From contig NZ_FPIQ01000008.1 of assembly GCF_900119085.1 (NCBI RefSeq), forward strand, positions 1-64,000: 64,000 nt of DNA. The letters are read 5' to 3'. Shown here piece by piece: positions 57,141 through 64,000 of this stretch. The notes below the pieces were generated by a model. The model did not search any database. It saw only the letters and a program-made list of their open reading frames with translations, and was not told where the DNA came from. The position numbers and the translations under genes are program-made. Source of the DNA: Nitrosovibrio sp. Nv17. Lineage in GTDB: Bacteria > Pseudomonadota > Gammaproteobacteria > Burkholderiales > Nitrosomonadaceae. The first letter of the stretch is position 1, and each line of letters opens with the position of its first letter.

Positions 57141-58451
57141 ATGGGTACCGTGACAGTTGCCGGCGGTTACCTGGAAAGTCTGTTGCAGGGCCAGCCGCGA
57201 CCGCCGTCGAGTCCGCTCGCGTGGTTCAATCAGTTGCGGGCCGATGCGGTCGAGCGTGCAAGCGCGCTGAAGGTGCCGACCACGCGTGATGAGGAATGGC
57301 GTTTCACCGATATTTCGCCGCTGCTCGGACTGTCGTTCCAGCCGGTATCCGCAGGATCTGCCCTGGATGCTGCAGACGTCGGGCGCTTCCACCTGAAGGA
57401 GGCGGCGATACGGCTCGTGTTTGTCGACGGCGTCTACGCGCCCGCACTGTCCCGCCGGCCGGAGAAAGTCGGGACCGGCCCGGTGGTCGCGAATCTGTCG
57501 GAAGCGGTCGTTGCACACGCCACGATGGTCAAACCGCACCTGGCGCGTCATGCGCGATTCCAGGACGACGTGTTCACTGCCGTCAATACTGCATTCATGC
57601 ATGATGGGGCGCTGGTTTTCCTGCCGCGGGGCGCAGCCATCCGCTCGCCGATCCATCTCCTGTTCATTGCCTCGCAGAAGGCAGCGGCCAGCCACCCGCG
57701 CTGCCTGGTGATCGCCGAAGCGGGCAGCGAGGCAATGGTCATCGAGGACTACGTCACCCTGCAGCAGGAAGCCTATGTCAACAACGCGGTCACCGAAATC
57801 GTGTTGGCCGATCATGCCCGGATCGACCACGTCCGCATCCAGCGCGATGGGATCGAAGCGTTCCATCTCGGCAGGTGCGCGGTGTCGCTTGCCCGCGAGA
57901 GCCGTTACCGATCGGTGGCCATCGCGCTGGGCGCACGCATTTCGCGCTACAATCTGGATACGTTGCTTGCGGCGGAAGGTGCGGAATGCACCCTCGACGG
58001 ACTGGCGCTGATCACGGGCCGGCAGCTGGCCGATACGCACACGTGCATCGACCATGCCATGCCGCATGGGACGAGCAGGCAGTCGCACAAGTGCATCGTC
58101 GATGATACCGCGCATGCGGTATTCAACGGCAAGATCATGGTTCGTACGGGCGCGCAGCACACCGATTCCTCGCAGTCGAGCCGGAATCTGCTGCTGGGCG
58201 CCAGGGCGCGCGTCGATACCAAGCCCCAACTGGAGATCTTTGCAGACGACGTCAAGTGCGCGCACGGGGCCACGGTAGGGCAGCTGGACAGTGAGGAAGT
58301 GTTCTACCTGAAGAGCCGTGGACTGACCGAAACGGCGGCGCGCAACCTGCTGACCTATGCATTTGGTGCCGAGATCATCGACCGCATCCCGGTTGCCTCG
58401 CTGAAGCATCGGCTCGAACGCACGGTGCTCGATCACACGCAGAGAAGCTGA
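57141..58451 (+). CDS. sufD: Fe-S assembly subunit SufD
   Basis: SufD pairs with SufB and helps iron entry. The 436-residue protein has the SufBD beta-helix core, with TDSSQSSRNLLLGARARVDTKPQLEIFADDVKCAHGATVG near the C-terminus and DEEWRFTDISPLL near the N-terminus. I chose ATG 57141, two bases after the sufC stop; a TTG at 57135 is in frame and overlaps the stop. It is followed by sufS after three bases. Confidence 0.96.
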   Translation: MGTVTVAGGYLESLLQGQPRPPSSPLAWFNQLRADAVERASALKVPTTRDEEWRFTDISPLLGLSFQPVSAGSALDAADVGRFHLKEAAIRLVFVDGVYAPALSRRPEKVGTGPVVANLSEAVVAHATMVKPHLARHARFQDDVFTAVNTAFMHDGALVFLPRGAAIRSPIHLLFIASQKAAASHPRCLVIAEAGSEAMVIEDYVTLQQEAYVNNAVTEIVLADHARIDHVRIQRDGIEAFHLGRCAVSLARESRYRSVAIALGARISRYNLDTLLAAEGAECTLDGLALITGRQLADTHTCIDHAMPHGTSRQSHKCIVDDTAHAVFNGKIMVRTGAQHTDSSQSSRNLLLGARARVDTKPQLEIFADDVKCAHGATVGQLDSEEVFYLKSRGLTETAARNLLTYAFGAEIIDRIPVASLKHRLERTVLDHTQRS

Positions 58452-58454
58452 ATC

Positions 58455-59717
58455 ATGCAGCTCATGGAACCCGGTCTGGAATCGCCCCTCACACGGGAAT
58501 TCGACGTCGCGAGAATCCGTGGCGATTTCCCGATCCTCGATCTGAAGGTCAATGGCAGACCCCTGATCTATTTCGACAATGCCGCATCCAGCCAGATGCC
58601 GCAGCCCGTCATCGACCGCCTGGTGCGCTACCAGACTACTCAGCATGCCAATGTCAATCGCGGCGTACATTATCTGTCGGAAACGGCGACGGCGGAATAC
58701 GAGGAGGCGCGCTGCAAGCTGCAGCGCTTCATCCATGCGCGCGAGGCGCGCGAGATCATCTTCACGAGCGGTACCACCGACGCCATCAATCTGGTGATGC
58801 ACGGTTACGGTCGCAGGTTCATCGGAGCGGGCGACGAGATCATCCTGACCACGCTCGAGCATCATTCGAACATCGTTCCCTGGCAGATGCTGGCGGAGGA
58901 AAAGGGCGCCCGCATTCGGGTAGTGCCTGTCAACGATGCGGGAGAGCTGCTGGTCGACCAGTACGAGGCGTTGTTCAGCGAACGCACTCGTCTCGTCGGC
59001 GTGCTGCACGTGTCGAATGCGCTCGGCACCATCAATCCGATCAAGTCGATGGTTGCGTACGCGCATGCGCATGGCGTACCGGTGCTGGTGGATGGCGCGC
59101 AGGGCGCGCCGCACATGAACGTCGACGTGCAGGATCTGGACTGCGACTTCTACACCTTTTCGGGACACAAGATGTGCGGCCCGACCGGCATCGGCATCCT
59201 CTACGGGAAGGCCGAGTTGCTGGAGCGCATGCAGCCGTACCGGGGCGGGGGGGACATGATCCTGTCGGTGACGTTCGAGAAGACCACCTACAATACCCTG
59301 CCGCACAAGTTCGAGGCGGGAACCCCCCCGATCGCGGCCGCGATCGGGCTCGGCGCTGCGGTGGACTATCTGCTGGGAGTCGGCATGGAGTCAATCGCCA
59401 CCCACGAATCCAGCCTGCTGGCGCATGCGACGGCGCGGATCGGGCACGTGCCGGGCGTGCGCATCATTGGCACCGCTGCAGCCAAGACCGCGGTACTGTC
59501 ATTCGAAGTCGAAGGCGTGCACCCGCACGACATCGGTACCCTGCTGAACCAGGAAGGGGTGGCGGTACGCACCGGCCATCATTGCGTGCAGCCGGTGATG
59601 GCGCGCTTCCGGGTACCGGCGACGACGCGCGCCTCGTTCGCGTTCTACAACACGATCGCAGAGGTGGATTCGTTCATCGAAAGCCTGCGCGCGGTCAGGG
59701 AGATCTTTGTCCCATGA
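58455..59717 (+). CDS. sufS: group II cysteine desulfurase SufS
   Basis: SufS takes sulfur from cysteine for the SUF machine. The 420-residue protein has the PLP lysine Lys239 (TFSGHKMCGPTG) and the catalytic Cys377 in RTGHHCVQP, the rigid short loop of group II. Other blocks are IYFDNAASSQMP and HHSNIVPWQ. It needs an acceptor, and sufU follows immediately with an overlap of four bases, so this is a SufS-SufU pair rather than SufS-SufE. Confidence 0.97.
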   Translation: MQLMEPGLESPLTREFDVARIRGDFPILDLKVNGRPLIYFDNAASSQMPQPVIDRLVRYQTTQHANVNRGVHYLSETATAEYEEARCKLQRFIHAREAREIIFTSGTTDAINLVMHGYGRRFIGAGDEIILTTLEHHSNIVPWQMLAEEKGARIRVVPVNDAGELLVDQYEALFSERTRLVGVLHVSNALGTINPIKSMVAYAHAHGVPVLVDGAQGAPHMNVDVQDLDCDFYTFSGHKMCGPTGIGILYGKAELLERMQPYRGGGDMILSVTFEKTTYNTLPHKFEAGTPPIAAAIGLGAAVDYLLGVGMESIATHESSLLAHATARIGHVPGVRIIGTAAAKTAVLSFEVEGVHPHDIGTLLNQEGVAVRTGHHCVQPVMARFRVPATTRASFAFYNTIAEVDSFIESLRAVREIFVP

Positions 59718-60196
59718 TCACCAAGTCGCTCTACCAGGAAGTCATCCTCGACCACAACAGGAAGCCACGCAACTACGGCACGCTCGGCAACGCCACGCAC
59801 CAGGCCGTCGGCCATAATCCGCTGTGCGGCGACCATCTCGACATCGGTCTCAGGATCGAGGCGGGGCATATCCACGAGATTGCCTTCCAGGGCGAATCCT
59901 GCGCGATCTGCAAGGCATCGGCCTCGATGATGACCACCGCGGTAAAGGGCAAGGCGTGCAGCGATGCGGAGACGCTGATTCGCGAATTTCGCGAGATGGC
60001 CGTCGGTACGCTGAATCCCGGAGGCCCGCATCACCTGGGCCGGCTGACGGTGTTCGCCGGGGTACGCGACCTGCCCACGCGCGTCAAATGCGCCATTCTG
60101 CCGTGGCATACGCTGCAGGCGGCACTCGATTCGGTGGCCACCGCATCGACGGAGGCCGAGGAGGATCCGATGCACGTCACCATTGGGGACGCCTAG
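59714..60196 (+). CDS. sufU: zinc-dependent sulfurtransferase SufU
   Basis: SufU receives sulfur from SufS and passes it to SufB. The 160-residue protein has the zinc ligands Cys38, Asp40 (PLCGDHLDI), Cys66 in GESCAICKASASMM and Cys126 in RVKCAILPW. The insertion between the central cysteine pair and Cys126 is typical of SufU and absent from IscU. There is also no IscU LPPVK motif, which argues against a Hsc-dependent scaffold. ATG 59714 overlaps the sufS stop. Confidence 0.93.
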   Translation: MITKSLYQEVILDHNRKPRNYGTLGNATHQAVGHNPLCGDHLDIGLRIEAGHIHEIAFQGESCAICKASASMMTTAVKGKACSDAETLIREFREMAVGTLNPGGPHHLGRLTVFAGVRDLPTRVKCAILPWHTLQAALDSVATASTEAEEDPMHVTIGDA

Positions 60197-60223
60197 GATC
60201 GCGAAGCAAGAACGGAGGACGAC

Positions 60224-60784
60224 ATGCCCAGGATCGCCGAAATAGAAAGCACACCAAACCGCAACGCACTGAAGTTCATTCTAAAGGAGCCCCTGACCTG
60301 GGGCGTGACGCGCTCCTACGACAATCCCGAGCAGGCCAGGGATGATCCGCTGGCGGCGGCGCTGTTCGACATCGATCACGTGATCAACGTATTCTATGTC
60401 GACCGGTGGATCACGATCACCCAGGACGGGGGCGCCGACTGGCAGGATCTGGCACGCGAGGTGGCCGATCCGATCCGCGCCGCGCCGGCGGCGGTCTCGC
60501 AGTCCGCGACCAGGGTGGCGGCTGCCGCAGAGGCCATCGCCGGTCTGAGTTTGGAGGATCAGCAGCGCCTCGAGACGATCAATGCGCTGCTCGACGAGGA
60601 GATTCGTCCCTACCTGCAGAACGACGGCGGCGATCTGCACGTGCTGGGACTCGAGGGCAACCGCCTCAGCGTACACTACCAGGGCGCCTGTGGCACCTGT
60701 CCAAGTTCCATTTCCGGTACGCTGCGAGGTATCCAGAACATGTTGCGCTCCATAGAGCCCGATCTGGAGGTCGTTGCCGTCTGA
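60224..60784 (+). CDS. Nfu-type Fe-S carrier with N-terminal Nfu domain
   Basis: This 186-residue protein has two domains. Residues 1-85 resemble the Nfu_N scaffold domain (NPNALKFIL-type start, here PNRNALKFILKEPL, and LFDIDHVINVFYVDRWITI). Residues 115-186 form the NifU C-terminal domain with the cluster-binding C156-x-x-C159 (GACGTCPSS). It probably carries 4Fe-4S clusters to targets. It lies 27 bases after sufU and closes the SUF operon. A linker rich in Ala joins the domains. It differs from NfuA of E. coli, whose N-terminal half is a degenerate A-type domain. Confidence 0.9.
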   Translation: MPRIAEIESTPNRNALKFILKEPLTWGVTRSYDNPEQARDDPLAAALFDIDHVINVFYVDRWITITQDGGADWQDLAREVADPIRAAPAAVSQSATRVAAAAEAIAGLSLEDQQRLETINALLDEEIRPYLQNDGGDLHVLGLEGNRLSVHYQGACGTCPSSISGTLRGIQNMLRSIEPDLEVVAV

Positions 60785-60810
60785 CAGAGAGATGCGTCAG
60801 CCCTTGCCTG

Positions 60811-61179
60811 CTACCGGCTCCGCAACTGCGTGTGCAGATACTCCTTCAGTACCACGGCATTGTTGCGGGTGGCATCCTTTGCGCCGAAGAGCAGAGTGAT
60901 GGTATCGGCTCCGGAATCCGCCACCCGGGCGGCGAGCTCCGTTAGCGCGCTCGCATTGGCCTTGAGTTCCTCCTGGTAGCGGCGCCGGAATTCAGGCCAT
61001 TTTTCCGGTTCGTGCCCGTACCAGCGACGCAGATCGGCGGAAGGCGCAATATCCTTGGCCCAGACATCGATCCGGCCGGTGGCCTTCGACAGGCCGCGGG
61101 GCCACAGGCGATCGACAAGTACGCGCATCCCGTCGGATGCGGCAGGCGAATCGTAGGCGCGTTTGAGTTCGAGCTTCAT
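60811..61179 (-). CDS. DUF488-family protein (YeaO-like)
   Basis: This 122-residue protein has the conserved core RVLVDRLWPRGLSKATGRID, followed by WAKDIAPSADLRRWYGHEPEKWPEFRRRYQEEL and ending TLLFGAKDATRNNAVVLKEYL. These match E. coli YeaO and the DUF488 family, whose function is unknown. ATG 61179 gives the family start MKLELKRAYD. It converges with the nfu gene (26 bases) and is divergent from hemJ. Confidence 0.88.
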   Translation of the reverse strand: MKLELKRAYDSPAASDGMRVLVDRLWPRGLSKATGRIDVWAKDIAPSADLRRWYGHEPEKWPEFRRRYQEELKANASALTELAARVADSGADTITLLFGAKDATRNNAVVLKEYLHTQLRSR

Positions 61180-61364
61180 CACTGGACGCCGTCCGGTTTC
61201 ATCAGGATGCGGGTGCATTCATCCATCCCTGCAGAGTCAGACCATCGCCGCGTGCACCCGTTCCCGGAAGCAGCGACTGGAGCCGCCGCTGTCCGGTGAG
61301 ATACGCACGTATCGCTGTAGTATCATGGCAACCTGCCCTCTCCGGTCCAATTCAGGATGGCTCC

Positions 61365-61778
61365 ATGCTCTGGGTAAAGTCGCTGCACATCATTTTCATG
61401 GTGACCTGGTTCGCCGGTCTGTTCTACCTGCCAAGGCTGTTCGTCTACCACGCGATGAGCGAGGATGCGCCCAGCCTCGAGCGCTTCAAGGTGATGGAGC
61501 GCAAGCTGTATTATGGCATCATGACGCCGGGTGCAGTGCTGACGATAGTGTTCGGCCTGTGGCTGTGGCTCGGTCATGGCATTTCCGGAGGATGGCTGCA
61601 TGCCAAGCTTGCGCTGGTTGTCGTGCTGATCGCGTATCACGTTCACTGCGGCAGGCTGCTGGCGGATTTCAGGCATGACCGCAATCGCCACACTCACGTG
61701 TACTATCGCTGGTTCAACGAGATTCCCGTGGCCATCCTGATCGCGATTGTGATCCTGGTCGTGGTCAAGCCTTTCTGA
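61365..61778 (+). CDS. hemJ: protoporphyrinogen IX oxidase HemJ
   Basis: HemJ oxidises protoporphyrinogen IX in the heme pathway and is an integral membrane protein. The 137-residue product has the family pattern: LWVKSLHIIFMVTWFAGLFYLPRLFVYH, with the conserved early His, then RKLYYGIMTPGAVLT, LHAKLALVVVLIAYH with the Lys, and RWFNEIPVAILIAIV at the end. Four helices are predicted. AGGA seven bases before ATG 61365 supports the start. Aerobic heme synthesis would supply SdhC and other cytochromes. Confidence 0.9.
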   Translation: MLWVKSLHIIFMVTWFAGLFYLPRLFVYHAMSEDAPSLERFKVMERKLYYGIMTPGAVLTIVFGLWLWLGHGISGGWLHAKLALVVVLIAYHVHCGRLLADFRHDRNRHTHVYYRWFNEIPVAILIAIVILVVVKPF

Positions 61779-61873
61779 CGATGCGTGGGCGCAGTATGCA
61801 TCTCATCCATCTTTCCGCCCGGTACCGGCACCCATGACGATTTCCATTGTCCGGTGAAATCCGCATGAGAGAC

Positions 61874-62974
61874 ATGCAAACCCTCAGGGTCGACTTGGCC
61901 TGCTCCACCGACGCGCGCGGCTATCCGATTCACATCGGCAGCGGCATCCTGGCGCGGGCGGAACTGGTGCTGCAGCACTTGCCGCAGATGCGGGCGGCGA
62001 TCGTGACCAACACCACGGTAGCGCCGCTCTATCTGGATGCGCTGCGTCAGGCACTGTCGCACCATGGTGTGACGACCGTGCCCATCATCCTGCCAGACGG
62101 CGAAGTCTACAAGAGCTGGGAAACGCTCAACCTCATCTTCGATGCGCTGCTGCATAATCGCTGCGAACGCCATACTTCGGTCATCGCACTCGGTGGCGGG
62201 GTGGTCGGCGATCTGGCCGGATTTGCTGCAGCCTCGTTCCTGAGGGGCGTTCCCTTCATTCAGCTTCCGACCACGCTGCTGGCGCAGGTCGACTCCTCGG
62301 TAGGCGGCAAGACCGGCATCAACCATGCACTCGGCAAAAACATGATCGGCGCCTTCTACCAGCCTAGAGTGGTCGTCGCCGACAGTGCGACGCTGGATAC
62401 ACTGCCCGACCGGGAACTGCGCGCGGGACTGGCGGAGGTCATCAAATATGGCCTGATCCGGGATCCCGGCTTCCTCGACTGGATCGAGCGCAACGTGGAC
62501 GGGCTGCTGGCACGCGATCCCGATGCGCTGACCGAGGCGATACGTCGCAGTTGCGAGAACAAGGCGGCAGTGGTGGCGGCGGACGAACGCGAGAGCGGCG
62601 TGCGCGCCTTGCTGAATCTGGGGCACACCTTCGGCCACGCCATCGAGCACGCGCTGGGCTATGGGACGTGGCTGCACGGCGAAGCAGTGGCGGCGGGCAC
62701 GGTGCTGGCAGCAGAGCTGTCGCGGCGCCTGGGCATGCTCGATCAGGCCGGCGTGGCCCGTATTCGCGCTCTCTATGCGCGCGCCGGCCTGCCGGTAGCT
62801 GCGCCGGATGTGGGAGTCGAGAAATATCTGGACCTGATGGGACTGGACAAGAAAGTGGCGGACGGAAGGGTGCGTTTCGTGCTGCTGCGCCGGATCGGCG
62901 AGGCGAGGGTGCATGCCGACGTGCCTGCCGACGTGCTTTCCGGGATGCTGCGGGAGTGCACGTCGCATGCATGA
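61874..62974 (+). CDS. aroB: 3-dehydroquinate synthase
   Basis: AroB converts DAHP to 3-dehydroquinate, step two of the shikimate pathway. The 366-residue protein has the NAD-binding [16 protein letters not shown] and [19 protein letters not shown], and the zinc ligands in [18 protein letters not shown] and LHGEAVAAG. Two ATGs (61865 and 61874) are possible; I chose the second because the family commonly starts MQTL. The aroK that often precedes it is not seen here. Its stop lies inside the dgt start. Confidence 0.96.
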   Translation: MQTLRVDLACSTDARGYPIHIGSGILARAELVLQHLPQMRAAIVTNTTVAPLYLDALRQALSHHGVTTVPIILPDGEVYKSWETLNLIFDALLHNRCERHTSVIALGGGVVGDLAGFAAASFLRGVPFIQLPTTLLAQVDSSVGGKTGINHALGKNMIGAFYQPRVVVADSATLDTLPDRELRAGLAEVIKYGLIRDPGFLDWIERNVDGLLARDPDALTEAIRRSCENKAAVVAADERESGVRALLNLGHTFGHAIEHALGYGTWLHGEAVAAGTVLAAELSRRLGMLDQAGVARIRALYARAGLPVAAPDVGVEKYLDLMGLDKKVADGRVRFVLLRRIGEARVHADVPADVLSGMLRECTSHA

Positions 62975-64000
62975 ACTTGCGCCCTATGCGATCTCTCCGG
63001 AAAATTCGCGCGGGCGCCGCATTCCCGAGCGGCCGCCCGCCAGCCGTACCGAGTTCCAGCGTGACCGCGATCGCATCATTCACTCCACCGCCTTCCGCCG
63101 GCTCGAGTACAAGACCCAGGTCTTCGTCAACCACGAGGGGGATCTGTTCCGCACCCGCCTCACGCATAGCCTGGAAGTTGCGCAGATCGGTCGTTCCATC
63201 GCCCGGAACCTGCGTCTGAACGAGGATCTGGTCGAGGCCATCGCCCTGGCGCACGACCTGGGGCATACCCCGTTCGGCCATGCGGGGCAGGATGCGCTGA
63301 ACAGCCGCATGAAGGCGCATGGTGGCTTCGAGCACAACCTTCAGTCGCTGCGGGTTGTGGACGTGCTGGAAGAACGCTACGGAGCGTTCGATGGCTTGAA
63401 CCTGTGCTTCGAGACGCGTGAAGGCATCCTCAAGCACTGTGCCCGGAAGCACGCCCGCAGGCTGGGTGATGTCGGCGAGCGCTTCCTGGCGAATCGTCAG
63501 CCTTCCCTGGAAGCGCAGCTCGCCAACCTCGCCGACGAGATCGCCTATAACAATCACGACGTCGACGACGGCCTGCGCGAAGGGCTGATCACGCAGGCGC
63601 AACTGGAGCAGATCGGCCTGTTCTCGCGACATCTGGCCATGGCCAGAAAGGAGTATCCCGGTATCGCGGGCCGGCGCCTGATACATGAAACGGTACGGCG
63701 CATGATCGATACGCTGGTGACCGACCTGATCCGGCAGAGCACGGCCAACATTGAGGCGGCGCGTCCGCACGATGTGTCGGAGGTGAGGAAGGCAAAGCCT
63801 CTGATCGATTTCAGCGAGGCGGTGCGACGCGAGCAGCAGGAGTTGAAGACATTTCTGCGCAACAATCTCTACCGGCACTACCGTGTCGCCCGCATGAGTG
63901 CCAAGGCGCGCCATGTCGTCGCCAGACTGTTCGATGCCTTTCACGACGATATCCGCTTGCTGCCTCCCGTGTACCAGGAAAAGCATTCACAAGACGGCCC
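62967..64000 (+). CDS. dgt: deoxyguanosinetriphosphate triphosphohydrolase-like protein (truncated by window end)
   Basis: ATG 62967 overlaps the aroB stop by eight bases and opens a frame that reaches the right edge of the window without a stop, giving 344 visible residues. The HD-domain metal motif is spread over [30 protein letters not shown] and [18 protein letters not shown]. The N-terminus [29 protein letters not shown] is the standard dGTPase opening. The family removes triphosphate from dGTP or other dNTPs; the substrate of type 2 members is often uncertain. Confidence 0.93.
   Translation, partial: MHELAPYAISPENSRGRRIPERPPASRTEFQRDRDRIIHSTAFRRLEYKTQVFVNHEGDLFRTRLTHSLEVAQIGRSIARNLRLNEDLVEAIALAHDLGHTPFGHAGQDALNSRMKAHGGFEHNLQSLRVVDVLEERYGAFDGLNLCFETREGILKHCARKHARRLGDVGERFLANRQPSLEAQLANLADEIAYNNHDVDDGLREGLITQAQLEQIGLFSRHLAMARKEYPGIAGRRLIHETVRRMIDTLVTDLIRQSTANIEAARPHDVSEVRKAKPLIDFSEAVRREQQELKTFLRNNLYRHYRVARMSAKARHVVARLFDAFHDDIRLLPPVYQEKHSQDG

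Overview
The window is 64 kb of dense, G+C-rich bacterial chromosome with short intergenic gaps, many ATGA/GTGA start-stop overlaps and long single-strand operons. The gene set points to a betaproteobacterium able to fix CO2 (a Nitrosomonadales/Thiobacillus-like autotroph is my best guess). The clues are the histidine operon followed by HIT and tatABC, a complete oxidative TCA block, a form I RuBisCO operon with cbbQ/cbbO and a divergent cbbR, Rrf2/IscR regulators, and the order hemJ-aroB-dgt. No rRNA, tRNA, CRISPR array, phage or intact insertion sequence was recognised.

Layout. 0-11 kb: a NIF3-family gene and a divergent DegS-like protease, then a long minus-strand operon hisGDCBHAFIE-HIT-tatABC. 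11.2-12.4 kb: a lone plus-strand PP-loop/QueC-like gene of unknown role. 12.5-23 kb: a minus-strand respiratory/TCA operon sdhC-sdhD-sdhA-zwf-sdhB-sdhE-gltA-sucA-sucB, in which glucose-6-phosphate dehydrogenase sits between the flavoprotein and iron-sulfur subunits of succinate dehydrogenase. 23-28 kb: mdh, a large GH63-like glycosidase and suhB. 28-32 kb: trmJ, an IscR-family regulator with its own operator, a group I cysteine desulfurase, and small proteins. 32-35 kb: psd and an Atm1-type ABC exporter. 35-42 kb: two uncharacterised small genes, then cbbL-cbbS-cbbQ-cbbO and cbbR. 42.5-53.7 kb: two RND efflux systems in series with one outer-membrane channel and a divergent TetR-family repressor. 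53.8-60.8 kb: a second IscR and a full SUF operon (sufA-B-C-D-S-U-nfu). 60.8-64 kb: a DUF488 gene, hemJ, aroB and a truncated dgt.

How the genes fit together. The central block gives the oxidative TCA cycle from citrate synthase through 2-oxoglutarate dehydrogenase E1/E2 and succinate dehydrogenase to malate dehydrogenase. G6PDH is co-transcribed, and CO2 fixation is encoded separately under CbbR. The demand for Fe-S clusters (SdhB and others) is met by SUF plus a lone desulfurase. Both IscR paralogues keep the three cluster-ligating cysteines and both have IscR type-1-like operators over their own promoters, so the two modules probably share one Fe-S feedback circuit. The RuBisCO operon carries visible post-transcriptional structure: a stem-loop between cbbL and cbbS and a terminator-like hairpin with a T tract between cbbS and cbbQ, which would make CbbLS far more abundant than the CbbQO activase.

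The points most worth a second look are zwf inside sdh, the paired IscR operators, the QueC/MurL-like orphan, the two conserved-looking unknowns at the end of the cbb operon, a 44-residue HisH tail that overlaps hisA, and a decayed RND fragment beside an intact RND gene.
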